DNA from: Litoribrevibacter albus
Lineage (GTDB): Bacteria; Pseudomonadota; Gammaproteobacteria; Pseudomonadales; Litoribrevibacteraceae
Assembly (NCBI RefSeq): GCF_030159995.1
Contig: NZ_BSNM01000006.1
Span: 153,775-217,774 of the forward strand
Direction: 5' to 3'
DNA length: 64,000 nt
This document shows, piece by piece, positions 43,400-52,379 of the stretch. Position 1 is the first letter of the stretch. The number at the start of each line of letters is the position of its first letter. The position numbers and the translations under genes are program-made. The notes under the pieces are model-generated. The model ran no database searches. It saw nothing but the letters and a program-made list of their open reading frames with translations, and was not told where the DNA came from.

Positions 43400-44164
43400 A
43401 TGGCTAAAGGCGAGTCTGCGGACAGTTCTAATCTGGTGTTTGGCATTAATGCGGTATCTTCCTTGTTGAAGAAGAGCGCAAAGGACATAGGTGTCCTGTA
43501 TGTGCTTTCGGGCAAGCGAAATCAGCGGGTCAACGATCTGATGGATGTTGCACGTAAGTTACATATACGAGTTGATCGCGTTGGTGCGGAATTTTTTGAT
43601 CTGAAAGTACCTGATGGTGTTCATCAGGGGGTAATGGCTGAAACTCAGGTTAATTACGCAAAAGATGAAGCTTTTCTGGATCAGTTGTTAGAAGGCTTAG
43701 ATGTGCCGCCTTTCTTATTGGTTCTGGATGGTGTGACCGATCCTCATAATATTGGTGCGTGTTTACGAACAGCAGACGCTGCTGGTATTCATGCGGTGAT
43801 TGCACCTAAGGATAAATCCGGAACGCTTAACTCTACTGCTGTGAAAGTAGCGTGTGGGGCGGCGGAAAATACGCCGTTTGTTTCTGTGACAAATTTGGCT
43901 CGGTGTCTGAAAAAGTTACAGGATCGCGGTGTTTGGATCACGGGTACGGCAGGTGAGGCGACAACCTCAATTTACCAAACCGACCTGACTGGGCCGACGG
44001 CCATTGTCATGGGAGCTGAAGGTAAAGGGATGCGTCGTCTAACGCGCGAGGCCTGTGATAACTTGACCTTTATGCCGATGGCAGGTGAGGTAAGTAGTCT
44101 CAATGTTTCTGTGGCAACCGGGGTTATCTTATTTGAGGCGGTGCGTCAGCGAACTTTGGGTTAG
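43400..44164 (+). CDS. rlmB: 23S rRNA (Gm2251) 2'-O-methyltransferase RlmB
   Basis: This SPOUT/TrmH family enzyme methylates G2251 in the P loop of 23S rRNA. It has 254 residues. An L30e-like N-terminal substrate-binding domain (about 14-85) is followed by the knotted domain with LDGVTDPHNIGACLRTADAAG (motif 1), IVMGAEGKGMRRLTREACD (motif 2), and SSLNVSVATGVILFEAVRQR (motif 3). It follows rnr. ATG 43400 is preceded by an A/G-rich tract. Confidence 0.95.
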   Translation: MAKGESADSSNLVFGINAVSSLLKKSAKDIGVLYVLSGKRNQRVNDLMDVARKLHIRVDRVGAEFFDLKVPDGVHQGVMAETQVNYAKDEAFLDQLLEGLDVPPFLLVLDGVTDPHNIGACLRTADAAGIHAVIAPKDKSGTLNSTAVKVACGAAENTPFVSVTNLARCLKKLQDRGVWITGTAGEATTSIYQTDLTGPTAIVMGAEGKGMRRLTREACDNLTFMPMAGEVSSLNVSVATGVILFEAVRQRTLG

Positions 44165-44282
44165 TTCGAGACGGTTTTTAATTTGAGAACGGGTTGGCAC
44201 TTTTCTTTGTGTGTTATTGAAAATCATACGATGTGTTACATTATGTAATTCTTTGTGCTAACTCCTGTTTCGTTGATGGGTC

Positions 44283-44777
44283 ATGTTATTTAAGTCTCTT
44301 GTTTCCGCTGTATTACTGTTTGTCAGTATTAATGCTTTCTCTGCGTCAGAGCAGTTGATTCGGCAGGAAGTGTCTCGCTTTTTCAAATTGACGGAAGCGA
44401 TTAACGTAGAGCCGGTTAAAAAACGGGTTGGCGTGTTAATCAACCGCAAGTTGCGACATAACAACTCTGGATTGCGACAAGTGCACTATCAGACAGTTGA
44501 AAGTGTCGTAGCTCGTGAGATTGACCGTTTAACGTCTGAAGAGTACTTTTTTGAGCAGTACTATCAGATATACAAAGAGCACTACTCATTAGATGAACTT
44601 CGTCAAATTAATGCATTTTTTGAATCGCAGGCGGGACGTAAGTTTATTCAGAGTCGTACTGAAGTCCATCAGGACGTCAGTACGACGACCGTTAAGATGA
44701 TCCACCGTTTGGTGGATGATATCGCTCCCAAAGTTCAGCAGTCATTAGCCAGTGCTGGCTACGATGTGGATATCTAA
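44283..44777 (+). CDS. DUF2059-like exported protein
   Basis: The protein has 164 residues and a signal peptide (MLFKSLVSAVLLFVSINAFSA, cut near 21). The rest is helical with QIYKEHYSLDELRQINAFFESQAGRKFI, the typical DUF2059 segment. It is probably periplasmic. Its function is unknown. The gap upstream holds a perfect palindrome TTACATTATGTAA (44236-44248). It lies between rlmB and rpsF, where many relatives have no gene, so it may be a lineage-specific insertion. Confidence 0.75.
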   Translation: MLFKSLVSAVLLFVSINAFSASEQLIRQEVSRFFKLTEAINVEPVKKRVGVLINRKLRHNNSGLRQVHYQTVESVVAREIDRLTSEEYFFEQYYQIYKEHYSLDELRQINAFFESQAGRKFIQSRTEVHQDVSTTTVKMIHRLVDDIAPKVQQSLASAGYDVDI

Positions 44778-44820
44778 CTCGCATTCAGAGTTTTCCTGGA
44801 TCAGCCCCTTCTTAATTTGC

Positions 44821-44849
44821 TTGATTGTTTTTCATCCAGTCTATAGAAT
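44821..44849 (+). promoter_or_regulatory. Probable sigma-70 promoter of the rpsF operon
   Basis: TTGATT (44821-44826), a 17-base spacer and TAGAAT (44844-44849) fit a sigma-70 promoter. It would give a leader of about 100 bases containing the structure at 44903-44950. Confidence 0.6.
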
Positions 44850-44902
44850 GCCTGCCACCTTTCTGTCTGCTTATTAAAAGTACAGAAAAGGTTCAAACAT
44901 TC

Positions 44903-44950
44903 CTCCTTGCCTCACCTTGAAACAGTGGGAGGCTATTAACCCATAAGGAG
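44903..44950 (+). promoter_or_regulatory. Possible autoregulatory leader of rpsF (S6:S18 type)
   Basis: In the leader, CTCCTT (44903-44908) can pair with the ribosome-binding site AAGGAG (44945-44950). Inside it GCCTCAC (44909-44915) pairs with GTGGGAGGC (44925-44933), leaving a two-base bulge. The fold would hide the rpsF start. Leaders bound by the S6:S18 complex are known in front of rpsF; this being one is inferred. Confidence 0.5.
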
Positions 44951-44956
44951 CATTTT

Positions 44957-45373
44957 ATGCGTCATTATGAAATCGTTTTTCTGGTACACCCAGATCAAAG
45001 CGAACAAGTACCAGCGATGATCGAGCGTTATCGTTCTTCTATCGAAACAACTGGTGGTGCGATTCACCGTCTTGAAGACTGGGGCCGTCGTCAACTTGCT
45101 TACCCAATCAACAAAATTCACAAAGCACACTACGTTCTTATGAATGTTGAGTGTGGTGATGAGGCGTTGGAAGAGTTGAACAACAGCTTCCGTTATAACG
45201 ATGCTGTTCTTCGTAACATGGTTATCCGTCGTAAAGACGCAGTAACTGAAGTATCTCCAATCAAAGCTGCTGACTCTAAAGAGCGTCGTCCACGTGATGA
45301 AGCTAAGCCAGAAGCAGTTGAAGCTCCAGAAGCAACTGAAGAAGCATCAGCTTCTGAAGACGCTGCTGAATAA
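44957..45373 (+). CDS. rpsF: 30S ribosomal protein S6
   Basis: S6 binds 16S rRNA with S18 in the platform of the small subunit. It has 138 residues. [25 protein letters not shown] and [24 protein letters not shown] are diagnostic. The C-terminus is a long Ala/Glu-rich acidic tail (about 105-138) that can be polyglutamylated in E. coli. Codon usage is strongly biased (highly expressed). It is first in the operon with rpsR, a membrane protein gene and rplI. Confidence 0.98.
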   Translation: MRHYEIVFLVHPDQSEQVPAMIERYRSSIETTGGAIHRLEDWGRRQLAYPINKIHKAHYVLMNVECGDEALEELNNSFRYNDAVLRNMVIRRKDAVTEVSPIKAADSKERRPRDEAKPEAVEAPEATEEASASEDAAE

Positions 45374-45398
45374 TTGATTAGGTAATAGGAGATATACA

Positions 45399-45626
45399 AT
45401 GGCTCGTTTTTTCCGTCGTAGAAAATTCTGTCGCTTCACTGCTGAAGGTGTTGCTGAGATCGATTACAAAGATCTAGACACTTTGAAAGGCTACATCACT
45501 GAAACTGGCAAAATCGTACCTAGCCGTATCACTGGTACAAAAGCTAAGTATCAGCGTCAGCTAGCGACTGCAATTAAGCGTGCACGTTACGTGGCTCTTT
45601 TGCCATACACTGACGCACACGAATAA
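45399..45626 (+). CDS. rpsR: 30S ribosomal protein S18
   Basis: S18 is the 75-residue partner of S6. [35 protein letters not shown] and the final [14 protein letters not shown] are conserved. AGGAGA lies eight bases upstream of the ATG, and the gap from rpsF is 25 bases. Its position directly after rpsF supports joint control by the leader structure. Confidence 0.98.
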   Translation: MARFFRRRKFCRFTAEGVAEIDYKDLDTLKGYITETGKIVPSRITGTKAKYQRQLATAIKRARYVALLPYTDAHE

Positions 45627-45641
45627 TTTAAGGAGAGTTTC

Positions 45642-46508
45642 ATGCTCTGGCTGGCTCAAACAGCTTTAAAGAGCCGTCTGCATGCGATTTCTCTGGCGGT
45701 AGGTTTTGTCTTACTGCCATTCTTTACTTGGCTAGGGGCTGCTGTTGCAGCATTGATTACCTTAGCCAAGGGCCCCAGAGAAGGTGGGATGTGTTTCGCC
45801 GTTGTTTCGATTCCGAGTCTGTATTTGGCATTGGATGGGCAGCGAGCTGATCTTATACATCTTCTTTTGACCTGGTTAATCGCTGTGGTGCTCTGGTGGT
45901 CAAAGTCATGGATATATGTATTGGTGGCGTTGGTGAGTGCAGGCTGTGTTCAGCATGCGCTTGTTCCTGTGCTCACGGATTCTCAACTCAATGAGTTGAC
46001 GGCTGCAGTGAATCAAATGATTCAGGAAATTTCAGCTCAGAATCCAGATGCCGGGCCGATCGAGCCGCCTTCCCAGGCGTTGTATGCTGGAGGCATTCAG
46101 CTGTGGTCTGTGTTAGGTGCTTTCATTAGTTTGATGTTTGCCCGATATATGCAGGCAGCGGTGTATAACCCTGGTGGATTTCGAAAAGAATTTCATTCGC
46201 TTCGTTTTCCATACAGTGTGATGTCGTTGTTGCTTGGCGCAGCTTTTTTGTTAAGTGTGCTGGGTGATAGCTTTATCAGCTATGTACCAATGTTGGTTTT
46301 GCCTCTGGTGATTGCTGGTATATCTGTGGTTCATGGCAGTATTGAGATCAAAAAACTCGGTGGGAACTGGTTAGTACTTTTTTACGTAAGTTTAGTACTG
46401 GTAAGTTCTCTAACTCTTTTACTACTGATTGTATTAGCAGCCTTGGATAGTGTCTTTGATATTCGTTCAAAACTGTCTGCGGCAAGTAATGAAAATAATC
46501 AGTATTAG
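45642..46508 (+). CDS. Polytopic membrane protein in the rpsR-rplI gap (DUF2232-like)
   Basis: The 288-residue hydrophobic protein has about eight predicted helices in two groups (about 15-110 and 150-280), separated by a polar segment with [12 protein letters not shown]. It lies between rpsR and rplI, as PA4933 does in P. aeruginosa, and resembles DUF2232 proteins. The ribosome site TAAGGAGA is strong and the gaps are only 15 and 20 bases, so it is in the ribosomal operon. Its role is unknown; the hydrophobic character makes transport or membrane stress roles possible but unsupported. Confidence 0.7.
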   Translation: MLWLAQTALKSRLHAISLAVGFVLLPFFTWLGAAVAALITLAKGPREGGMCFAVVSIPSLYLALDGQRADLIHLLLTWLIAVVLWWSKSWIYVLVALVSAGCVQHALVPVLTDSQLNELTAAVNQMIQEISAQNPDAGPIEPPSQALYAGGIQLWSVLGAFISLMFARYMQAAVYNPGGFRKEFHSLRFPYSVMSLLLGAAFLLSVLGDSFISYVPMLVLPLVIAGISVVHGSIEIKKLGGNWLVLFYVSLVLVSSLTLLLLIVLAALDSVFDIRSKLSAASNENNQY

Positions 46509-46528
46509 TAACTTTTGAGGACAGCGAG

Positions 46529-46975
46529 ATGGAAATTATTCTACTCGAACGTGTTGGTAAACTTGGTAACCTTGGTGACAAGGTAACTGTTAAAGCTGGC
46601 TACGGCCGTAACTTCCTTATCCCTTTCGGTAAGGCAGTACCTGCAACTGCAGCAAACATTGCTGATTTTGAAGCACGTCGTGCTGAGCTTGAGCAAGCAG
46701 CAGCTGACAAGTTGACTTCTGCAGAAGCGCGCGCAGAGCAAATCAATGGCTTCACTTTGAACATCGCAGCAAACGCTGGTGACGAAGGTAAGCTATTCGG
46801 TTCTATTGGTCCACGTGACGTTGCTGAAGCAATGACTGAAGCTGGTGTTGAAGCGAACAAATCTGAAGTTCGTATGCCAGAAGGTCCAATCCGTAACGTT
46901 GGTGAATTTGAAATTGATGTTCAACTTCACAGCGATGTTACAGCTACTTTGAAAGTGACTGTTGTTGCTGAATAA
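46529..46975 (+). CDS. rplI: 50S ribosomal protein L9
   Basis: L9 binds 23S rRNA near L1 and extends away from the ribosome. It has 148 residues. [32 protein letters not shown] is the diagnostic N-terminal domain; a long connecting helix and a C-terminal domain follow. GAGGAC upstream of ATG 46529 is a good ribosome site. It closes the rpsF operon, with a terminator about 70 bases later. Confidence 0.98.
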   Translation: MEIILLERVGKLGNLGDKVTVKAGYGRNFLIPFGKAVPATAANIADFEARRAELEQAAADKLTSAEARAEQINGFTLNIAANAGDEGKLFGSIGPRDVAEAMTEAGVEANKSEVRMPEGPIRNVGEFEIDVQLHSDVTATLKVTVVAE

Positions 46976-47046
46976 GAGCGCGTGACGCGATTGAGAGAAA
47001 TGATGAATTTCGTTTCTCTCAGAGATAGCTCGACTATCTCCAAAAG

Positions 47047-47079
47047 GCATCGGTGGTTTATACTGCCGGTGCTTTTTTT
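47047..47079 (+). terminator. Intrinsic terminator after rplI
   Basis: GCATCGG (47047 onward after GG) pairs with CCGGTGC, extended by a further G-C pair, and is followed by seven T (47073-47079). It separates the ribosomal operon from dnaB. Confidence 0.8.
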
Positions 47080-47143
47080 GTTTTACCGTATGTGTTTTAT
47101 CATTGTTGTTTAGTCATTGTGAAGGTTCGAGCGTTTAGAAACT

Positions 47144-48535
47144 ATGTCTGAGACTGAAGATCTGGATTTAATTAGAAAGCCGCCATTTTCCCTTGAGGCA
47201 GAACAGTCTGTATTGGGCGGTTTGATGCTGGATAATGAAGCATGGGATGGTGTGGCTGAAAAGTTAATGGAACGGGATTTCTATGAAGCTTCACATCGCC
47301 AGATATACAGTGTGATGACCCAGTTGGTGATCAAAGAAAAACCCATTGATCCTCTGACATTAAGTGATGAGTTAGAGCGCTTGGGGGAGTTGGATGACAT
47401 TGGCGGGCAAGCGTATTTGGCTGAACTGGCTCATAACACGCCAACCTCTACCAATATCCTGGCGTATGCGGATATCGTTCGGGAACGTTCTGTTATTCGA
47501 CAGCTACTTTCGGAAGTGTCGAGTATTGCGGACAGAGCTTATCGTCCTGAAGGTGCGAACAGTGATGAAATTTTGGACGATGCAGAGCGACGAATTCTTC
47601 AGATTGCGGAATCCAGAAATAAGAAAGATGCCGGTCCTCAGCATATTAAACCAGTATTGAAGAACACCCTTGATAACATCGAAATGTTGGTAAAGCAGGG
47701 TGGTGACATTACTGGCGTGACCACCGGGTTTACTGAGCTCGATAAGATGACCTCGGGTATGCAGCCTTCGGATTTGATTATTGTGGCGGCTCGTCCTTCT
47801 ATGGGGAAAACCACCTTTGCGATGAACTTGGTGGAAAATGCCTTGCTGCGCAATAAAGGGGGCTGTCCTGCCTTGGTATTCAGTCTTGAGATGCCATCGG
47901 AACAGATTGTGATGAGGATGATCGCTTCGCTTGGTGGGATTAACCAAACCGAAGTAAGAACCGGTAAGCTCAATGAAGAAGGTTGGAGTAAGTTGAGTGC
48001 GGCGGTCACTATGTTGAACGATAAGCCGTTGTTCATTGATGATCAGGCCGGATTGACCCCGAATGAGATGAAAGCACGGGCCCGTCGAGTGCACCGAGAG
48101 TGTCAGGAGTACGGTGGCCTGGGATTGATTATGGTGGACTACTTGCAGTTGATGCGGGTTCCGGGCTTTGAAAATAATCGTACCCAAGAGATTTCTGAAA
48201 TTTCTCGCTCGTTAAAAGCGTTGGCAAAAGAGCTTGAATGTCCTGTGGTGGCATTGGCTCAGTTAAACCGTAGTTTGGAGCAGCGACCAAACAAGCGCCC
48301 TGTAAACTCAGACTTGCGTGAATCGGGTGCAATCGAGCAGGATGCTGACGTGATTATGTTTATCTACCGGGACGCTGTGTATAACGAAGAGTCTCCGCCG
48401 GAGCGTGCTGAAATTATTATTGGTAAACAACGTAACGGCCCGATTGGTTCGATGCCAATCAAATTTGAAGGGGCGTTTTCTCGTTTCGTAGATGCTATGC
48501 CGGATGAGTATGAGGCGTGGGCGAACGAAGAATAG
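47144..48535 (+). CDS. dnaB: Replicative DNA helicase DnaB
   Basis: DnaB is the hexameric 5'-3' helicase of the replication fork. It has 463 residues. The N-terminal domain begins at PPFSLEAEQSVLGGLMLD; the RecA-like domain has Walker A in ARPSMGKTTFAMNL, MVDYLQLM (Walker B), and LAQLNRSLEQRPNKRP. No intein is present. It lies downstream of rplI as in pseudomonads and E. coli relatives. The following gap leads to mqo instead of alr. Confidence 0.97.
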   Translation: MSETEDLDLIRKPPFSLEAEQSVLGGLMLDNEAWDGVAEKLMERDFYEASHRQIYSVMTQLVIKEKPIDPLTLSDELERLGELDDIGGQAYLAELAHNTPTSTNILAYADIVRERSVIRQLLSEVSSIADRAYRPEGANSDEILDDAERRILQIAESRNKKDAGPQHIKPVLKNTLDNIEMLVKQGGDITGVTTGFTELDKMTSGMQPSDLIIVAARPSMGKTTFAMNLVENALLRNKGGCPALVFSLEMPSEQIVMRMIASLGGINQTEVRTGKLNEEGWSKLSAAVTMLNDKPLFIDDQAGLTPNEMKARARRVHRECQEYGGLGLIMVDYLQLMRVPGFENNRTQEISEISRSLKALAKELECPVVALAQLNRSLEQRPNKRPVNSDLRESGAIEQDADVIMFIYRDAVYNEESPPERAEIIIGKQRNGPIGSMPIKFEGAFSRFVDAMPDEYEAWANEE

Positions 48536-48825
48536 TTCAGCTCCTGAATATTCATTAAGTTACAATTTAGCGAACTTATGTGTTGGCTAGATCGAGCATA
48601 TAATTAATTTATTGTGTATAATGCGCCCGCTCTCGTAGGCCGCATCAGGGCTGGGCTGGGGGTGTTTAAATCTGGTGCGTGATGTAACGAGATGGTGCGT
48701 TATTTGGTTTTAACGGGTCTACAAGATTTGGCTGGTTGAGACTTTTTGGAAGCTGTTAAGCGCTCAAAAAGAAGTGCATGTTTCTAAGTTTATTTGAATA
48801 AATAATTCTTGGTAAGGCGAAGGCA
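48536..48825. other. dnaB-mqo intergenic region
   Basis: This 290-bp gap contains two TATAAT boxes (48599-48604 and 48617-48622) in an AT-rich stretch, without convincing -35 hexamers. It then has a GC-richer transcribed leader of about 200 bases before mqo. No terminator for dnaB and no RNA gene was recognised. The long leader suggests regulation of mqo, without a known motif. Confidence 0.35.
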
Positions 48826-50307
48826 ATGGCTGTAAAAACAACTGATGTATTGTTAGTCGGTGGCGGTGTAATGAGCGCAACTCTGGGCATGATGCTTCAG
48901 CAGTTGGACCCCTCAATGAAAATTACCATGATCGAAAGATTGGATCATGTAGCTCATGAAAGTACAGATGGATGGAATAATGCGGGCACAGGGCATGCCG
49001 GCTACTGTGAATTAAATTATACCCCTCAAGTAGCGGATGGCTCAGTCGAGATCGACCGAGCGCTATCAATCAATGCTGCGTTTGAATCCTCCTTACAGCT
49101 TTGGTCTTATCTGGTTCAAAACGGTTGTCTACCGGAACCTACAAATTTCATAAACCCTGTGCCGCACTTGAGCTTTGTATGGGGTGAGGATGATGTCGCT
49201 TTCTTGCGTGAGCGTCATCAGAAGTTGTCTGCGCATCACTTGTTTGAAGGGATGGAGTACTCTGAAGACCCTCGTACTCTTGAACAGTGGATGCCGTTAG
49301 TAATGCATGGTCGTAAAGCGGATAAGCCGGTTGCTGCGACCCGTGTAAAGCACGGCAGCGATGTGGACTTCGGTTCATTGACTCGTAGCATGATCGAACA
49401 CCTGAAGAAGTCCGAAAACTTTGAGCTGAAGCTTAGTACTTCCGTGGTGAAGCTGGCTCAGCGTGAGAACGGTGTTTGGAAAATTCGTACAAAAGCAAAT
49501 GAAACCAAAGAAATTCAGACCTACGATGCCAACTTTGTGTTCTTGGGCGCAGGTGGTGGTGCGTTGCCTCTGTTACAGAAGTCGGGTATTCCTGAGCGTA
49601 AAGGTTACGGTGGTTTCCCCGTAAGCGGTCAGTGGTTGGTGTGTACTAAGCCTGAAATCGTGAAGCAGCATTCTTCTAAGGTGTACGGTAAGGCAGCCAT
49701 TGGTGCGCCGCCTATGTCTGTTCCTCATTTGGATACGCGTATTATTAACGGTGAGCCTGCATTGTTGTTTGGCCCGTTTGCTGGTTTTACTACCAAATTC
49801 TTGAAGAAAGGCTCCAAAATGGATCTTTTCGGCTCAGTCAAAGGTAACAACCTGGCACCAATGATGTCGGTGGGCGTTCATAACATGGACCTGACGCGTT
49901 ATTTGATCAGTGAAGTAATGCAGTCACAAAGTGAGCGTTGTGATTCATTGCGTAATTACTTCCCGGAAGCTAAAGATCAGGATTGGACCTTGGCGAAAGC
50001 GGGACAGCGTGTTCAGATCATTAAGAAAGATGAGAACGGTAAAGGCAAGTTGGAATTCGGAACCGAGATGGTTGCGTCGGCTGATGGTTCGTTGGCTGCA
50101 CTGCTAGGTGCGTCGCCGGGTGCATCAACTGCTGTTCAGGCTATGGTTGAAGTGATTGAGCGTTGCTTTAAAGATCGTATTACACAGCCTGAGTGGGATG
50201 CGAAGATGAAAGAAATGATTCCTTCCTACGGTCAGGACTTAGTGTCTGATGCTGACTTGCTCAGAGGTGTAAGAGCTAAAACATTGGATACATTGCGATT
50301 GGGTTAA
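48826..50307 (+). CDS. mqo: Malate:quinone oxidoreductase
   Basis: This membrane-associated FAD enzyme oxidises malate to oxaloacetate and reduces quinone in the TCA cycle. It has 493 residues. The FAD motif is LLVGGGVMSATLGMML near the start, and ERLDHVAHESTDGWNNAGTG with HAGYCELNYTP are hallmark Mqo blocks. GPFAGFTTKFLKKGS and LLGASPGASTA lie near the C-terminus. The ribosome site is AAGGCGAAGG. It has its own leader and terminator and is probably monocistronic. Confidence 0.96.
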   Translation: MAVKTTDVLLVGGGVMSATLGMMLQQLDPSMKITMIERLDHVAHESTDGWNNAGTGHAGYCELNYTPQVADGSVEIDRALSINAAFESSLQLWSYLVQNGCLPEPTNFINPVPHLSFVWGEDDVAFLRERHQKLSAHHLFEGMEYSEDPRTLEQWMPLVMHGRKADKPVAATRVKHGSDVDFGSLTRSMIEHLKKSENFELKLSTSVVKLAQRENGVWKIRTKANETKEIQTYDANFVFLGAGGGALPLLQKSGIPERKGYGGFPVSGQWLVCTKPEIVKQHSSKVYGKAAIGAPPMSVPHLDTRIINGEPALLFGPFAGFTTKFLKKGSKMDLFGSVKGNNLAPMMSVGVHNMDLTRYLISEVMQSQSERCDSLRNYFPEAKDQDWTLAKAGQRVQIIKKDENGKGKLEFGTEMVASADGSLAALLGASPGASTAVQAMVEVIERCFKDRITQPEWDAKMKEMIPSYGQDLVSDADLLRGVRAKTLDTLRLG

Positions 50308-50326
50308 TCTTAACCTTATCGAACAT

Positions 50327-50357
50327 AAAAAAGGCCAGCGTTTGCTGGCCTTTTTTT
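50327..50357 (+). terminator. Intrinsic terminator after mqo
   Basis: AAGGCCAGC, a GTTT loop and GCTGGCCTT form a perfect 9-bp stem flanked by A and T runs. It can also serve the convergent bamD side. Confidence 0.92.
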
Positions 50358-50426
50358 ATATGTGCTCTTTCTATATGAACTCTTTTAACGTTTGGACTGT
50401 GTTGGGCTTGATTGTTGCTGTATCGA

Positions 50427-51263
50427 TCAGCCTAGCAAGCCAAAGGTAAGAATGTTCAAGAAGGAACGTTGATCATTGGAGTGTACGTCTTCAATGATTA
50501 ACTGTTTGTTCTGATCAAGTTTTGGGTAGTCCGGGTAATTGCTTACCAGGATTTGTAGTGTGTCATTGGCCAAGTCGTCGAGCCCAAGTTTCTGATAGGA
50601 TTCGATCATGATAGCAAGTCCTTCTGGAACAGCACTGCTTCCTTGATAACGAGAAACGATGAATTGTCCTCGGTTCGCTGCAGCGGCAAAGGCTTGGCGA
50701 CGAATCAGGTAACGGGCGGCAAATACCTCATGACGGGCAAGGTAGTCTCTCAGGTGAATCATGCGCTGGCGGGCGTCGGCCGCATATGGACTGTTAGGGT
50801 ACTTACTGAGCAGTTCGTTAAATTCACGGAAGGCATCCTGCATGATCGCCATGTCCCGTTCTGCTCGATCGATGGATACAAAAGAATCAAAGAAACCACG
50901 GGTCATAAAATAGGTGGATAGGCCTCTCACATAGTAGGCGTAATCTACTTTTGGATGACGTGGGTGTAGGCGCAGAAAACGTTCAGCTGTCGCGTGTGCA
51001 TTGGTGTAATCGTCCAATGCCATGTAGTTGAACATCAATTCCAACTTGGCTTGTTCGGCATAACGACCAAAAGGATAGAAGCCTTCCAATGCCGATAATT
51101 CTTTAATGGCCTGGAAGTATTGTTCGGTATCCATCAGCTCTTGAGCGTCAGTGTAATACTCAAGTTCTGTCTTCTCTGGCTCGTCTGGTTTTTTATCGTC
51201 ACTGGCGCAACCAGCTAAAATAGAAAAAATTAAGAAAATGAAAGCGAATCTTTTTAACATCAT
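50427..51263 (-). CDS. bamD: Outer membrane assembly lipoprotein BamD
   Basis: BamD is an essential TPR lipoprotein of the BAM complex that inserts beta-barrel proteins. It has 278 residues from MMLKRFAFIF. The signal peptide ends at the lipobox LAGC, and five TPR repeats follow (for example LEGFYPFGRYAEQAKLELMFNYM and LLSKYPNSPYAADARQRM). The start is uncertain among three closely spaced Met codons; the one at 51263 gives a standard lipoprotein signal. It is divergent from rluD, the classic arrangement in gammaproteobacteria. Confidence 0.95.
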   Translation of the reverse strand: MMLKRFAFIFLIFSILAGCASDDKKPDEPEKTELEYYTDAQELMDTEQYFQAIKELSALEGFYPFGRYAEQAKLELMFNYMALDDYTNAHATAERFLRLHPRHPKVDYAYYVRGLSTYFMTRGFFDSFVSIDRAERDMAIMQDAFREFNELLSKYPNSPYAADARQRMIHLRDYLARHEVFAARYLIRRQAFAAAANRGQFIVSRYQGSSAVPEGLAIMIESYQKLGLDDLANDTLQILVSNYPDYPKLDQNKQLIIEDVHSNDQRSFLNILTFGLLG

Positions 51264-51411
51264 GGACATGCAATAGATATAATGAGTCTTTAGGCCAAGC
51301 ATTTAAGCATACATCAGCCAGGGGTTACAGTGATTTGGTTGATAAATTTATGGAATCATTAGATGTTGTCCGGAAGTAAAAGTTGCGTAATCAAAGGTAT
51401 TTAATAACGGT

Positions 51412-52359
51412 ATGTCTCGCCAAATTTCTGAATCACAAATTGTCCCTGAATCGCTTGCAGGTCAAAGGGTAGATCAAATCGCTTCACAATTGTTTGATGA
51501 GTACTCGCGTTCTCGCATTCAGGGCTGGATCAAATCGGGTGAATTAACCGTTGATGGTAAAACCTTGAAGCCCAAAGAAAAGCTTTGGGGTGGCGAGCAG
51601 TTGGCGATTGCTGCGGAGCTGGAAGATGTTAATCAGTGGACGGCTGAAGATATTCCGCTGGATATTGTTTATGAAGATGATGACATCCTGGTTATTAATA
51701 AGCCGGTTGGGTTGGTCGTGCACCCGGCGGCAGGTCATTATGATGGCACCTTATTGAATGCCTTATTGCACCATTATCCTGGTATTGAAGTGGTGCCTCG
51801 TTGTGGCATCGTGCATCGTTTGGATATGGATACCACCGGGTTGATGGTGGTGGCAAAAAATATTGAGGCGCAGAATGATCTGGTTGATCAGCTTCAAACC
51901 CGTGAGATGGGTCGGGAGTATGAAGCGGTCGTGCAAGGTGTGATGACTGGCGGTGGTGTTGTTAATGAGCCGATTGGTCGCCACCCGGTGAATCGTAAAC
52001 GTCAGGCGGTGGTGTCAACCGGAAAGCCTGCTGTTACCCATTATCGTGTGTTGGAGCGATTTAAACATCATACTCATGTTCGACTGAAGCTTGAGACGGG
52101 TAGAACGCACCAAATTCGTGTTCATATGTCTCATTTGGGGTACCCGCTTATTGGCGATTCGCTGTATTCAGGGCGGATGAAGGTGCCTAAAGGGGCATCG
52201 CAGGCTTTACTGGATATGTTGCGTGGTTTTGGTCGTCAGGCTCTGCATGCGAAACGTTTGGAGCTTTTCCATCCAAGAACCGGCGATGAGCTAGAATGGG
52301 AAATTGATCTACCTGAGGATATGCAAGCGTTACTGGCGTGTCTCTCTGAAGAAGACTAA
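51412..52359 (+). CDS. rluD: 23S rRNA pseudouridine synthase RluD
   Basis: RluD makes pseudouridines 1911, 1915 and 1917 in helix 69 of 23S rRNA. It has 315 residues: an S4-like domain (about 18-80) with RVDQIASQLFDEYSRSRIQGWIKSG, then the catalytic domain with the Asp motif HRLDMDTTGLMVVAK and GRTHQIRVHM. It starts divergently from bamD and is followed by pgeF 20 bases later, the conserved block. Confidence 0.97.
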   Translation: MSRQISESQIVPESLAGQRVDQIASQLFDEYSRSRIQGWIKSGELTVDGKTLKPKEKLWGGEQLAIAAELEDVNQWTAEDIPLDIVYEDDDILVINKPVGLVVHPAAGHYDGTLLNALLHHYPGIEVVPRCGIVHRLDMDTTGLMVVAKNIEAQNDLVDQLQTREMGREYEAVVQGVMTGGGVVNEPIGRHPVNRKRQAVVSTGKPAVTHYRVLERFKHHTHVRLKLETGRTHQIRVHMSHLGYPLIGDSLYSGRMKVPKGASQALLDMLRGFGRQALHAKRLELFHPRTGDELEWEIDLPEDMQALLACLSEED

Positions 52360-52379
52360 AGGAATAAAAGGTGTAGGTT

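Noticed and set aside
44190..44210. TTGGCACTTTTC..TTTGT resembling a sigma-54 promoter
   Set aside because: The -12 element does not match TTGCA/TTGCT, and the downstream gene is a plain exported protein.
48599..48622. Two TATAAT boxes before mqo as a definite promoter
   Set aside because: Neither has an acceptable -35 at 16-18 bases, so they are only described, not called as a promoter.
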